A DNA stretch of 13,745 bases from Planctomycetota bacterium (GCA_029573975.1 JAKQBU010000306.1:1-13745); one strand, 5' to 3'. Positions 5,399 to 13,617 are shown, counted from the first letter of the stretch. Numbers and translations: made by a program. Notes: generated from the sequence alone by a model not told the origin.

Positions 5399-8300
5399 TT
5401 ATGGTTCCGCATTCTCAGCCGCCACCGTCAACTGAATGGGCTTGGCCTCCACGCGAATGTCGGGATTGTAATATTCATAGGCGGTCGATTTCGGGGTCTT
5501 GGCGGTCAGCGGATACTTGGCCAGAAGCTGGTAGCTGATCTCCAGCGGCTGGCCGTGGGCCACCTCACGCAGATAAACAATAATCTGCCGGCCGGTGGTG
5601 GAATATTTTTCGATAACCTTGTTCTCCACCAACTGATTGAGGCGGTCCGACAGGAGCGTAAATCCCGGTGGCAGGCCCAGATCGAGGATGACCATCTGGG
5701 CGCGGCCAGGCCGGTTGTTGCGGACCGTCGCGGTAACATTGATGAGATCATCGCTCGCCAGTTGCGTGCGGTCGTATGTAACCTCGATGGTCATCGGTTC
5801 CTCGCGGGCGGGCAGGGCCTCCTGGGGATACGGCAGGTAGAAACGGCCCACGATCTGATAGAGCAGGGCACCGGTACCCTCGAAGGTCAAAGTAATGGTA
5901 TTATCACCTTTATCGGTATAATCCTTCAGATCGACTAACTGGAGCACATCGCTGTTTTTGTCATTGACGGTCAGGGTGGTGATATCTTCCCCGTTGCACT
6001 GGATTTTGATGGTCGCCTCAGCAGCGGCGGTGGTGCCGCGTTCAGCCATGAGCATGGCCCGCAAGGCCTGAATGGTGGCCTGGGTCGATTGCCAGGTGCC
6101 GTAGGCGTCCTTGTTCTTGACCAGAAAATTGACGGCCTTGCCAACCGTCCCCAGCTCCTGGCCGCATCGGATCAGCGCCTGGACCGCCAGGGCCGTTACT
6201 TCGATATCCGCCGCCGCCCCGGTCCCGCAGGTGGGGGTTTGCGACTGTGCGGCCCAATAGACGGTGTCGTCTTTTTCGATGCGCATCTCGTGCAGGGTCC
6301 GCAGGGTATCCAGCGTGGTTTCATTTTTCGGATCGATCGCAGCCAGGGCGTTGACTACCATGACTCGGGTATAAACGTCTTTCATATCATCGAGATGGTT
6401 GCGAATATAGGTGATGCCCTTCTCCACTTCCGGCCCCTGATATTCGGTGGCAGCCAAAGCCCAGGTGATATAGGCGGTCACGCGGAGCACGTCATCGGTA
6501 AACTTGTTGATGGCTCCTTCCTGGATGCCGCCTTCGGAAGGTTTATACGAGCCATCCTTCTCCTGGCAGGCGGCCAGCCACTTTTGGGTCCGGCTGATCA
6601 GGGCGGGGTCCACTTCATAGACCTTGCTCATGTCGTAAAATTCCATCAGCCCGTAGGCGGTCAGAATCCGATGGGCGGGGGCCTGGCCGAACCACTCGAA
6701 GCCGCCGCCGGGGACTTCGTAGGAAACCAGCCGCTGGTACCCAGTGTTGATGAAGCCCTCGGCCTTCATTTGCAGTTCGGGCGTGATCTTGCCGGTGGTC
6801 TTCATGTAGTCAAGCACCAGGATGTTCGGGTAGGTGACGGAGGAGGTCTGCTCAAAACAGCCGAAGGGCATCCGCAGCATACTATCCAGGCCTTCGGCTA
6901 CCTGGCTGAGGACGCCCGGATAGACCTTCACGAATATCTTACTGGCCTCGTCGATGGCCTCGTTGGGAATGGTGATGGTGTGAGTAATTGCCCCTTCCAG
7001 GCGGCCGCTCTGCGTGACCAGAGTTTCCTTGCCGTCGGGCACGATTTCCACGGAACGGGCGACCGCGTCGCTTTTCTTCTCGCCGCGGGCGGTCACGGTG
7101 AATTTCTGGAAGCCGATTTTACGGGCGGTAATAGGGAAATAGACGGCCCGCACTTCGGAGGGGGCCAGGGTGACGTTTTTTTCCGGAAGGCCCTCCAGCT
7201 CGAACCAGTCCTCCTTCTGGACCTGAAGCTGAATCTGCTGGTCGGTCTTGAGGTAGTTGAAAATCGCCACCGGTACATGCACCTGGTCATTCTGGGTGAG
7301 GGAAACCGGAAAATCAATATCGACGAAGAAATCCTGGAAGACGCGGATGCCGGCGGTAGCCGAGCCGAGCTGCCCCTGGGCGGAGGAGGCCATGCAGGTC
7401 ATCCGCCAGGTGGTAATCGAATCGGCCAGCGGGACACTCAGGTTCGCCCGACCGTTGGCGTCGGTGATGACGGCGGGATTGAAGTAGAGCGTCTCGGGAA
7501 AATACTGGCGGATACGAACCGGCTCGGCGGAGCCGGAAGATAGTTCGGAAAGATTCGCTTTATCCGCTTCTGATTTAGACTCCGGTTTTGCCGCCATCAT
7601 GGGCACCGCGACAGCATCCATCGCCAATGCTTCTCGGTTCACTCCAGCTTCTTTGAACCATTCTACTCCGCCTATACCTCCTATTGCTCTTCTTTGCTTA
7701 TTATCTCTGCGGTCGAATATCGAAGGCACTGCCGCATCGTCAACGGTGTCCCACTGGCCGTCAATGCCGGCGGAGGCCAGCGTAAAATCATGATAAGTTT
7801 GGCAGCCCTGGCACCAGGTGCCGCTGATCTTCATAGGGCAGTTCCAGGGATCGAGGGTATCGACTTTACGTAAAAACCCTTCCGCCACTAAAACCTCCAG
7901 GTCGATGCCCTTTTCCACAGGGCTTTTCTCTTTATGCTTCCGGGCAAATTTTTCCAGGGCCTTGGCAATTTTGCGGTATTGGCGCGTAAGCTGCTGGGCC
8001 ATCTTCTGCTGAAAGGCCTGCTCCTTATTGTCCCGCTGATACGTGTTGACATGCATCGGATAATCCCCCACCCCCTGCGCCGAGGCCAGCAGGACTCGGG
8101 CGGCGGTATCGCGGCGGGCGAGGACCGGTTTTTCCTGCTCCAGTGGGGAAAGCGGCTGAATGCACTGGTCCAGAGCATAGCCGTGGATTTCGTAACGGGG
8201 TGTGGCGATCTCCTTTTCCAGATAAAAATAGACCTTTTCCAGGCCCGGCTGCATCTCCTGCAGGGCAAAAACCGCTTCATCCACGACCATAACCCCCAGG

Positions 8301-10300
8301 GCGGAGGCCACTCCCTGTCCCTGAGTATTGGTCACGGCAAACTGGATTTGGGCCTCGGCCGCCGGCAGATAGGTATCGCTGTCGCTGGTGATGCGGATGC
8401 TCAGGTCGTCGGCGGGGTCCACCAGAATCAGCCGCCGGTCGCGGACGATTACACCATTTCTGCCGATGAAATAGGCGTTCATCTGCACCGTGCCCGCCAG
8501 CGCGGCATCCAGCGTGATACGGCCGGAGGCCTGGTTGTCTTGGAGTTCCAGCGTCTGGGTCAGATAGGTTTGCCGGTCCTTGATGACATCCACATAGATA
8601 GTGCCGGCTTTGCGGGTGGAAAACAGCGAAAATTCCACCGGCTCGCCCACCCGGTACAGGCTTTTATCCGTCCGCAGCAAAATCGAATCGTCTTGTTTTT
8701 CTTTCGCCTTCAGTTCCACACTGGCCTGTCCGGTTTGCCCCTGGGGATCGCGGGCAGCCAGGGACAGGGTGATGGGGGTATTGGCCTGCGGCGTAATGGC
8801 TATCGTACCGAAGCCGCCCTCATCCATAGCGAAAGTCACCGGCTGGCCGCCGGCGGGATTGTTCCAGGTTACCTGGCAGGCGGCAGGGGTGGAATCGGCA
8901 TAGGTGGTTACAATATAGATGGTATTTTCCAGGCCGGCAATAAGCTCGCCGCTTTCCGGCACAGCCGCCACAAGGATCGGCGCAGCAGTCACCGACAGGT
9001 TTTTGGTGATTTTTTCCTGGTGGTCGGCGGTATCGACCACTTTGATATCGAATTTGGCGGAGGCATTGCCCGCCTCCAGCGGCTGGCCGACAAAATGCTC
9101 CGGCAGGCGGACTTCAAAGGCATAATGGCCGGCATCGTCAGTCTTGCCCTCGATTACCTGAAAGTCTTCATAAGCTACATCAAACTTGGCACAGGTAATC
9201 TCCACTTTGCCACCCGCCACCGGCTTGCCGAAGAAGTAATCCGCCTGAATCTCCCCCTTCACCAGCTCGCCCGGCTGGTAATAGCTGCGGTCGCTGGTGA
9301 AATTCACCTTGAACTTCGGCAGGACATACCGCTCGACGGTAACGGTCTTTTCCTCCTTCATGCCGGCAGCGAGGGCGCGGATGCGATAGGTCCCCATATT
9401 CACTTCATCGGCCAGAATGAAATCCACATGGGAGATTCCATAGGCATCGGTTTTTTCATAGGCCTTGAACACCTTGTTGCCCTTGGCATCCTCCACCTCG
9501 AAAATCACCTCCGCCTCCGCCAGCGGTTTCATGCTCGGCTGGGACAGGGTCAGAGCGCGAATGTGAATGGTTTGGCCGGGCTGATACAGCGGCTTGTCCG
9601 TCGTCAGCAGGGTCCGCAGGGCGCTGCGAATCTGCACCGTTTCTTCCACGCTGTCTTTGGCGGTCTTACTGGTCACTTCGATTTTCAGCAGGACATTTTC
9701 CAACTCGGTATCGGGCATGGTCATCTGCACCGCCACCTCCCCGTTCTGGTCCGTCCGGGCGGTGAATTTGGCAATCACCTGCTCCTGATGGATCAGGGTA
9801 GCCTCTACCTGCGCGTCGGCGATGGGGACACCGGCAGAACGGTCCCTGACCAGCACCCGGATCACGGGAGAACTGCCGGCCAGAAATTCCCGCTGGCCCA
9901 GCACGGTGGTTTCCAGGATTTCACCGGCGAACAGCAGGCTCCGCTGGCGGTACGGCTGGCCCGCATCGAACCGGTAGCGCAGATAATAATTGGCCAGATC
10001 CTTTTCCTCGACCTGGGCGAAAAGCTCGATTTGCAGTTTTTCCCCCTGATGCTGGCGGGAGACCTTGGCCAGCAGCTTGCCTCCCAGCTCATACAATTCC
10101 GCCTCTAGCGTGCCGCTCTGCCCGGCGGGCGGGTAAAATTCCAGCGTAATCTGGTTCGCCGATACCTTCACCAGGGACAAATCGCACCCGGCCCCCCCAG
10201 CCGATTCATCACCATTTTCCGCCAGCCCCATCGATAGTAGTACCAGAATCCCCAGCACCCCAAAACACCCAATACCAGCCAAAGTCTTTTGTTTACACAT
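5399..10300 (-). CDS. Alpha-2-macroglobulin family protein, secreted, thioester type
   Basis: A 1633-aa exported protein. A signal peptide (hydrophobic 8-26, likely cut after Ala27) has no lipobox, so periplasmic or secreted location is inferred. MG-type beta domains follow: LLTTDKPLYQPGQTIHIRAL (231-250) is the MG2 signature, repeated as LRTDKSLYRVGEPVEFSLF (542-560). VMVVDEAVFALQ (670-681) precedes the bait position. Residues 740-930 are an unusual bait-like insert (helical and charged, then pseudopilin-like, then low complexity). YFPETLYFNP (933-942) and SITTWRMTCMASS (961-973) are the central A2M signature. The thioester site is GCFEQ (Cys1148, Gln1151), in a helical thioester domain of about 1120-1420. 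The end (1500-1633, with AYEYYNPDIRVEA) resembles the receptor-binding domain of animal A2M. The family traps proteases by bait cleavage and covalent capture. Start: AGAGGA eight bases before ATG. No penicillin-binding protein 1C gene, the frequent partner, is beside it. Confidence 0.93.
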   Translation of the reverse strand: MCKQKTLAGIGCFGVLGILVLLSMGLAENGDESAGGAGCDLSLVKVSANQITLEFYPPAGQSGTLEAELYELGGKLLAKVSRQHQGEKLQIELFAQVEEKDLANYYLRYRFDAGQPYRQRSLLFAGEILETTVLGQREFLAGSSPVIRVLVRDRSAGVPIADAQVEATLIHQEQVIAKFTARTDQNGEVAVQMTMPDTELENVLLKIEVTSKTAKDSVEETVQIRSALRTLLTTDKPLYQPGQTIHIRALTLSQPSMKPLAEAEVIFEVEDAKGNKVFKAYEKTDAYGISHVDFILADEVNMGTYRIRALAAGMKEEKTVTVERYVLPKFKVNFTSDRSYYQPGELVKGEIQADYFFGKPVAGGKVEITCAKFDVAYEDFQVIEGKTDDAGHYAFEVRLPEHFVGQPLEAGNASAKFDIKVVDTADHQEKITKNLSVTAAPILVAAVPESGELIAGLENTIYIVTTYADSTPAACQVTWNNPAGGQPVTFAMDEGGFGTIAITPQANTPITLSLAARDPQGQTGQASVELKAKEKQDDSILLRTDKSLYRVGEPVEFSLFSTRKAGTIYVDVIKDRQTYLTQTLELQDNQASGRITLDAALAGTVQMNAYFIGRNGVIVRDRRLILVDPADDLSIRITSDSDTYLPAAEAQIQFAVTNTQGQGVASALGVMVVDEAVFALQEMQPGLEKVYFYLEKEIATPRYEIHGYALDQCIQPLSPLEQEKPVLARRDTAARVLLASAQGVGDYPMHVNTYQRDNKEQAFQQKMAQQLTRQYRKIAKALEKFARKHKEKSPVEKGIDLEVLVAEGFLRKVDTLDPWNCPMKISGTWCQGCQTYHDFTLASAGIDGQWDTVDDAAVPSIFDRRDNKQRRAIGGIGGVEWFKEAGVNREALAMDAVAVPMMAAKPESKSEADKANLSELSSGSAEPVRIRQYFPETLYFNPAVITDANGRANLSVPLADSITTWRMTCMASSAQGQLGSATAGIRVFQDFFVDIDFPVSLTQNDQVHVPVAIFNYLKTDQQIQLQVQKEDWFELEGLPEKNVTLAPSEVRAVYFPITARKIGFQKFTVTARGEKKSDAVARSVEIVPDGKETLVTQSGRLEGAITHTITIPNEAIDEASKIFVKVYPGVLSQVAEGLDSMLRMPFGCFEQTSSVTYPNILVLDYMKTTGKITPELQMKAEGFINTGYQRLVSYEVPGGGFEWFGQAPAHRILTAYGLMEFYDMSKVYEVDPALISRTQKWLAACQEKDGSYKPSEGGIQEGAINKFTDDVLRVTAYITWALAATEYQGPEVEKGITYIRNHLDDMKDVYTRVMVVNALAAIDPKNETTLDTLRTLHEMRIEKDDTVYWAAQSQTPTCGTGAAADIEVTALAVQALIRCGQELGTVGKAVNFLVKNKDAYGTWQSTQATIQALRAMLMAERGTTAAAEATIKIQCNGEDITTLTVNDKNSDVLQLVDLKDYTDKGDNTITLTFEGTGALLYQIVGRFYLPYPQEALPAREEPMTIEVTYDRTQLASDDLINVTATVRNNRPGRAQMVILDLGLPPGFTLLSDRLNQLVENKVIEKYSTTGRQIIVYLREVAHGQPLEISYQLLAKYPLTAKTPKSTAYEYYNPDIRVEAKPIQLTVAAENAEP

Positions 10301-10342
10301 AGTTATAATCCTCTCTAATCTATTGACACATGCTTTTTATCC

Positions 10343-10430
10343 ATTTTACATACCTGCCAGACAGTTACGGACCGTCTATTCTATATAGACGCCCAGCTTC
10401 GTCTGCGGTTTCGTAAAAGGTATGTAAAAT
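10343..10430 (-). promoter_or_regulatory. Structured palindromic element in the leader of the macroglobulin gene
   Basis: Perfect 13-base inverted repeats ATTTTACATACCT (10343-10355) and AGGTATGTAAAAT (10418-10430) enclose 62 bases. These contain a second pair CAGAC/GTCTG (10358-10362, 10401-10405) and an inner stem CGTCTAT/ATAGACG (10373-10379, 10385-10391). The right outer arm can instead fold locally (GGTAT 10419-10423 with ATACC 10428-10432), which on the minus strand is followed by TTTT, so two exclusive folds exist. It lies between the upstream membrane-protein gene and the macroglobulin start. It could be a cis-regulatory RNA, attenuator or small MITE-like repeat; it matches no riboswitch I know. 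Confidence 0.5.
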
Positions 10431-10441
10431 ACCGCCGAAAT

Positions 10442-10463
10442 GAAATCCAGATGCTGGAATTTC
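10442..10463 (-). terminator. Stem-loop at the end of the membrane-protein gene
   Basis: GAAATCCAG (10442-10450) pairs with CTGGAATTTC (10454-10463) with one bulge and a three-base loop, overlapping the stop codon of the minus-strand gene. An overlapping palindrome GGAATTT-C-AAATTCC (10456-10470) offers another fold. There is only ATTTC after it, so it may act as an RNA 3' end or processing stem more than as a strong intrinsic terminator. Confidence 0.35.
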
Positions 10464-11214
10464 AAATTCCGCGATCCGCCTCATCATTTGTTTCGACGGC
10501 TTCCGCCTCATCTTCGATTTCGCCCACGGTAATGGAGGTGGTTTCCAGAATACGGTCAATTCGCCGGCGGACCAGCGGCAGCAGCGGTACATGGGGGATG
10601 CGGCGAAGTTCTTTGCGGCCGGTGGAGTCAAAGATAATCAGGTCGCCCGACAGGCACAGCAGCAGCTCAAAAAAATCCGGATAGCTGGTGCGAACCCGTT
10701 TGGCCCCGCGCGCCAGCGAATCGTCCATGCGGCCGAACTGGTAGTGCTCGAACTCGTTGTGCGTGATCCGCCACTTGGAATTCAAACGGGTCCCCAGCCA
10801 CATGATGAAAAACAGGACCAGCAGGACGATGCTGACCATCAGGCCCAGACTGCGGGAATAGGCCGGATCGAGATTCACCAGAAAATCGTAGATCCGGGAA
10901 AAAATCCGGATGCTTTTCACGTCGCGCAGCCAGAGAACCAGAATCCAGAAGCCGCCGATGACCACCAGCCAGAAAACCGTAAAATTACGGTTCAGATCGA
11001 TGCCCATGGTAATGACCACCACGATTACCGTAATGCCCCAGATCCAGGCCAGCGTCTCCGGCGAAGCCCACTGCTGGCGGTCCAGCAGCCAGAGCAGAAA
11101 ACCCATGAAAATCAGCGGCCAGCAGAACAGAAACTTGGGATACGTATAGAACACCACTTCATGCTTTCGTCTTTCCTGTACCTGGCTGATTTTTTGCGCT
11201 ACCCATTTCGACAT
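10462..11214 (-). CDS. Membrane protein of unknown function, four helices and cytoplasmic tail
   Basis: A 250-aa protein. Four hydrophobic segments lie at about residues 27-45, 55-71, 79-97 and 122-141. A soluble C-terminal part follows (145-250), beginning KWRITHNEFEHYQFGRMDDS and continuing with LLLCLSGDLIIFDSTGRKELRRIPHVP. That beta-rich stretch after paired helices resembles bacterial PH-like (bPH) membrane proteins, where a short strand-rich domain reads 'it.n.i....g'; this is a weak structural impression, not an identification. The last 25 residues are very acidic (GEIEDEAEAVETNDEADRGI). AGGAG lies nine bases before the ATG. It precedes the macroglobulin gene on the same strand, 161 bases away, with a structured element between them, so co-transcription with conditional read-through is possible. 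Confidence 0.75.
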   Translation of the reverse strand: MSKWVAQKISQVQERRKHEVVFYTYPKFLFCWPLIFMGFLLWLLDRQQWASPETLAWIWGITVIVVVITMGIDLNRNFTVFWLVVIGGFWILVLWLRDVKSIRIFSRIYDFLVNLDPAYSRSLGLMVSIVLLVLFFIMWLGTRLNSKWRITHNEFEHYQFGRMDDSLARGAKRVRTSYPDFFELLLCLSGDLIIFDSTGRKELRRIPHVPLLPLVRRRIDRILETTSITVGEIEDEAEAVETNDEADRGI

Positions 11215-11238
11215 CGGATATTCTCCTGTGTATAGACA

Positions 11239-11271
11239 CCATAACCGTTACCTTTCCCCTCCCTGTTATGG
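11239..11271. promoter_or_regulatory. Inverted repeat in the divergent promoter region
   Basis: CCATAAC (11239-11245) and GTTATGG (11265-11271) are perfect inverted repeats across a 19-base pyrimidine-rich spacer, and TAAC-C-GTTA (11242-11250) overlaps the left arm as a smaller palindrome. It lies between divergent starts (membrane protein at 11214, cysK at 11347), a place for an operator. Function is inferred only. Confidence 0.3.
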
Positions 11272-11311
11272 TTATCGGCATTTCGCAAGGTCCGATATGA
11301 AAATTTGTCCC

Positions 11312-11340
11312 TTTACGTTTTTACCCGGATTTGTTATACT
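11312..11340 (+). promoter_or_regulatory. Sigma-70-type promoter of cysK, apparently leaderless
   Basis: TTTACG (11312-11317), a 17-base spacer and TATACT (11335-11340) match -35 at 4/6 and -10 at 5/6. The expected start site, about seven bases after the -10 box, falls on the A of the cysK ATG (11347). No Shine-Dalgarno sequence lies between. Confidence 0.6.
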
Positions 11341-11346
11341 TACTCT

Positions 11347-12234
11347 ATGCTGACAGATAATGTATTATCGCTGATTGGGAATACTCCGTTAATCCGGCTC
11401 AAAGGAGAAAAAATATTCGCCAAGGGGGAATTTCTCAATCCGGGCGGCAGTATTAAAGATCGCGTCGCGGTAGCCATGCTCGAGGGGGCCGAACGGGACG
11501 GCCGGCTCAAACTCGATTCCATCATTGTCGAGCCGACTTCCGGCAATACCGGCATCGGCATCGCCCTGGTCGGCCGCCTCAAAGGCTACCCCGTCCGCAT
11601 CGTCATGCCCGAAAATATGTCCCAGGAACGAAAAAAACTGATCAAGGTTTTAGGGGCGGATTTGATTTTGACCCCGGCGACAAAAAGCCTTCCCGGGGCC
11701 GTGGAAAAGGTCCGCAGGCTCGCCGCCGAAGATCCCCGAATCTTCGTTCCGCAGCAATTTGAAAATCCCGACAATCCCCGCGTCCATTACGAAGAAACCG
11801 CTCATGAACTCTGGCGACAAATGGCAGGAGAGATCGATTGTTTTGTGGCCGGCGTCGGCAGCGGCGGCACCCTGCAGGGAATCGGGAAATTCCTGAAAGA
11901 ACAGAAACCGGACGTTCGCATTGTTGCGGTCGAACCCAAGGACGTATCGGCTCTGCTGGGCCATGAGCCGGGCCTCCATCAGATTCAGGGCATTGGCGAT
12001 GGTTTCATCCCTGCCGTCCTGGATGTCTCCCTGATTGATGAAGTGATCGAAGTCACCGATGATGACGCCATCGAAACCACCCGGCAGTTGGGACGGGATT
12101 TCGGCCTGCTGGTCGGTATCTCCTCCGGGGCCAATGTCTGGGCCGCTCGCCAACTGTCCGCCCGCCTTAAAGGCAATATCGCCACCGTTCTGCCCGACCG
12201 GGCCGAACGCTATTTCAGCACGTCGTTATTATAG
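11347..12234 (+). CDS. cysK: Cysteine synthase (O-acetylserine sulfhydrylase)
   Basis: A 295-aa PLP enzyme of fold type II that makes cysteine from O-acetylserine and sulfide in the cytoplasm. LIGNTPLIRL (9-18) is the family start. NPGGSIKDR (31-39) holds the PLP Schiff-base lysine Lys37. PTSGNTGIG (63-71) is the substrate loop, GVGSGGTLQGIG (169-180) the phosphate-binding loop, and GISSGAN (257-263) holds the residue near the pyridine nitrogen (Ser260). The ending PDRAERYFSTSLL matches the D.GERY.ST.L tail typical of cysteine synthases and lacks the regulatory domains of cystathionine beta-synthase. ATG 11347 is preferred over a TTG at 11305 because the latter would lie inside the promoter and add 14 non-homologous residues. 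Length is slightly short for CysK (about 305-320). CysK/CysM distinction is not certain. Confidence 0.9.
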   Translation: MLTDNVLSLIGNTPLIRLKGEKIFAKGEFLNPGGSIKDRVAVAMLEGAERDGRLKLDSIIVEPTSGNTGIGIALVGRLKGYPVRIVMPENMSQERKKLIKVLGADLILTPATKSLPGAVEKVRRLAAEDPRIFVPQQFENPDNPRVHYEETAHELWRQMAGEIDCFVAGVGSGGTLQGIGKFLKEQKPDVRIVAVEPKDVSALLGHEPGLHQIQGIGDGFIPAVLDVSLIDEVIEVTDDDAIETTRQLGRDFGLLVGISSGANVWAARQLSARLKGNIATVLPDRAERYFSTSLL

Positions 12235-12291
12235 CAGGAAAAGTGTCCCCTTCCTTTTCTTACGAAAACCAAACCAGGTGGATCCGCCGTT

Positions 12292-13521
12292 TCAGGGATA
12301 GACCAGATCGAACATTTCGGTGAAATAACGCTTGGTTTCCTTCTCTTCCTCGGCGGAAAGCTTTTCCTGATCCGGCGTATGGTTGATATACGACAGATCT
12401 TCCTCGCCGAAGGATTGCACCGTGATATCACTCCGTTCGCCCAGATAAAAGGGCGTTTCCAGCGACCCCCTCCCAATCGGAAAGCCGTTGGGATCGAAGG
12501 CCACGATGATTTCCGGGGCAAAAGGATTTTTAGGATTGTGGTGGGTCACAATGGCCTGCTGCCCGTTGCCCAGCTTCAATTTCGCACCGATCGGAAACGG
12601 CTGCAGAAAACTGGTAAAAATCTTCAGGATAATCGGATCGTAAAACCGCCGGTACGGCCCGAAAACCATTTCGTGCAGCGTCTGGATGGGCGTTTTGGCC
12701 CGCTGATAGCGTTTCTGCGCCGTCGCGGCGCAAAAGGCATCCGCCACCCGGATGATCCGGGCAAAAAAATGCATCTCCTTGCCTTTCAGCCCTTCCGGGT
12801 AGCCGCTGCCGTCCTGATTTTCGTGATGCTGCCGGACAATCTGCCGGATCACCGGGTCGATGGAACTGGGCAGCATGGAAGCGCCGTTCTCCGGATGTTC
12901 CCGGATCATCTGCTGTTCCTCGTCCGTGAGCGGTCCGTTCTTTTTGTACAATTCCTCGATGCTGATCATGCCCAAATCATGCAGAAAGGATGCCGCCGCC
13001 AGCGGCGCCAGACTGATCCCCGGCCCCGTTTCGTGGGTCCCCCGCAGGTAGTTCTGCAGGGTATTGCCGATCAGCATGCTGAGGTAACAAACGCTGGCCG
13101 AATGCTCCTGCGCATAACTATCCCAGGATTTACTTTGCTTAATTACGGATTGAACGGCCGGGTTGTCCACCAGGAAATGGACCAGGTCGCGAACCGTATG
13201 TTCCATGCCCGCCAGATTCTCGGCCGACAGGGATACGTTGGACTGGATCAGGCCGCTCACCTTTTGCAGGACTTTATTGATTTGGCCCCGTACCTGGTAA
13301 CAAGCCCCTTCATCGTAGGAATCGTTATAAAAATCCACCACCTCATCCAGCAGCGGATCAAAAATGTAAATCATCCGCCCCGGAATCTTTTCCTGCAGGT
13401 TCTTGATGTCGTCCCCGCATAAAAAATGCCCGCTGGGCAGCAGATACCGGCAGTTGTATTCGATATGCTTGGCCACACACATACCCGGTTTCAGTTCCAG
13501 AACCGGCAGCAGAATGGGCAT
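12292..13521 (-). CDS. HD-GYP domain protein (probable cyclic-di-GMP phosphodiesterase)
   Basis: A 409-aa cytoplasmic protein. The N-terminal about 100 residues (MPILLPVLELKPGMCVAKHI...) resemble the short N-terminal region common ahead of HD-GYP domains. The catalytic domain spans about 105-310: His140, HD (His181, Asp182), HPENG (His209), then HHENQDGSGYPEGLKG (232-247), which carries the GYP signature, and RVADAF with Asp261. These are the metal ligands for hydrolysis of c-di-GMP. The usual HDIGK is HDLGM here, so the lysine after the HD pair is replaced. A C-terminal extension (about 310-409) with beta strands (GAKLKLGNGQQAIVTHHNP, EIIVAFDPNG) is often found in this subgroup. AAAGGAG lies six bases before the ATG. 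It converges on cysK. Confidence 0.88.
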   Translation of the reverse strand: MPILLPVLELKPGMCVAKHIEYNCRYLLPSGHFLCGDDIKNLQEKIPGRMIYIFDPLLDEVVDFYNDSYDEGACYQVRGQINKVLQKVSGLIQSNVSLSAENLAGMEHTVRDLVHFLVDNPAVQSVIKQSKSWDSYAQEHSASVCYLSMLIGNTLQNYLRGTHETGPGISLAPLAAASFLHDLGMISIEELYKKNGPLTDEEQQMIREHPENGASMLPSSIDPVIRQIVRQHHENQDGSGYPEGLKGKEMHFFARIIRVADAFCAATAQKRYQRAKTPIQTLHEMVFGPYRRFYDPIILKIFTSFLQPFPIGAKLKLGNGQQAIVTHHNPKNPFAPEIIVAFDPNGFPIGRGSLETPFYLGERSDITVQSFGEEDLSYINHTPDQEKLSAEEEKETKRYFTEMFDLVYP

Positions 13522-13617
13522 AGCATACTCCTTTCCCGTGCGGAAACGCCCGCGGCCGGCGCTGTCATAGCATGATTTCCAACGCCGTCCGGCAAATACT
13601 ATTTACCTGAATTTCGT

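Noticed and set aside
6089..7543. 484-codon plus-strand frame antisense to the macroglobulin
   Set aside because: Same shadow effect, rich in Gly and Asp with no recognisable family; it crosses the thioester-coding region.
7934..10108. 724-codon open frame on the plus strand antisense to the macroglobulin gene
   Set aside because: It is a codon-bias shadow of the GC-rich minus-strand gene. Its product is low-complexity Gly/His/Gln-rich sequence with no domain, and the minus strand encodes clear A2M motifs throughout.
12238..12259. GAAAAG...CTTTTC as a terminator between cysK and the HD-GYP gene
   Set aside because: Only six A/T-rich pairs with a 10-base loop and no T-run; too weak to claim.
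12379..13422. 347-codon plus-strand frame opposite the HD-GYP gene
   Set aside because: The minus strand carries all HD-GYP catalytic motifs and a ribosome site; this frame is its shadow.
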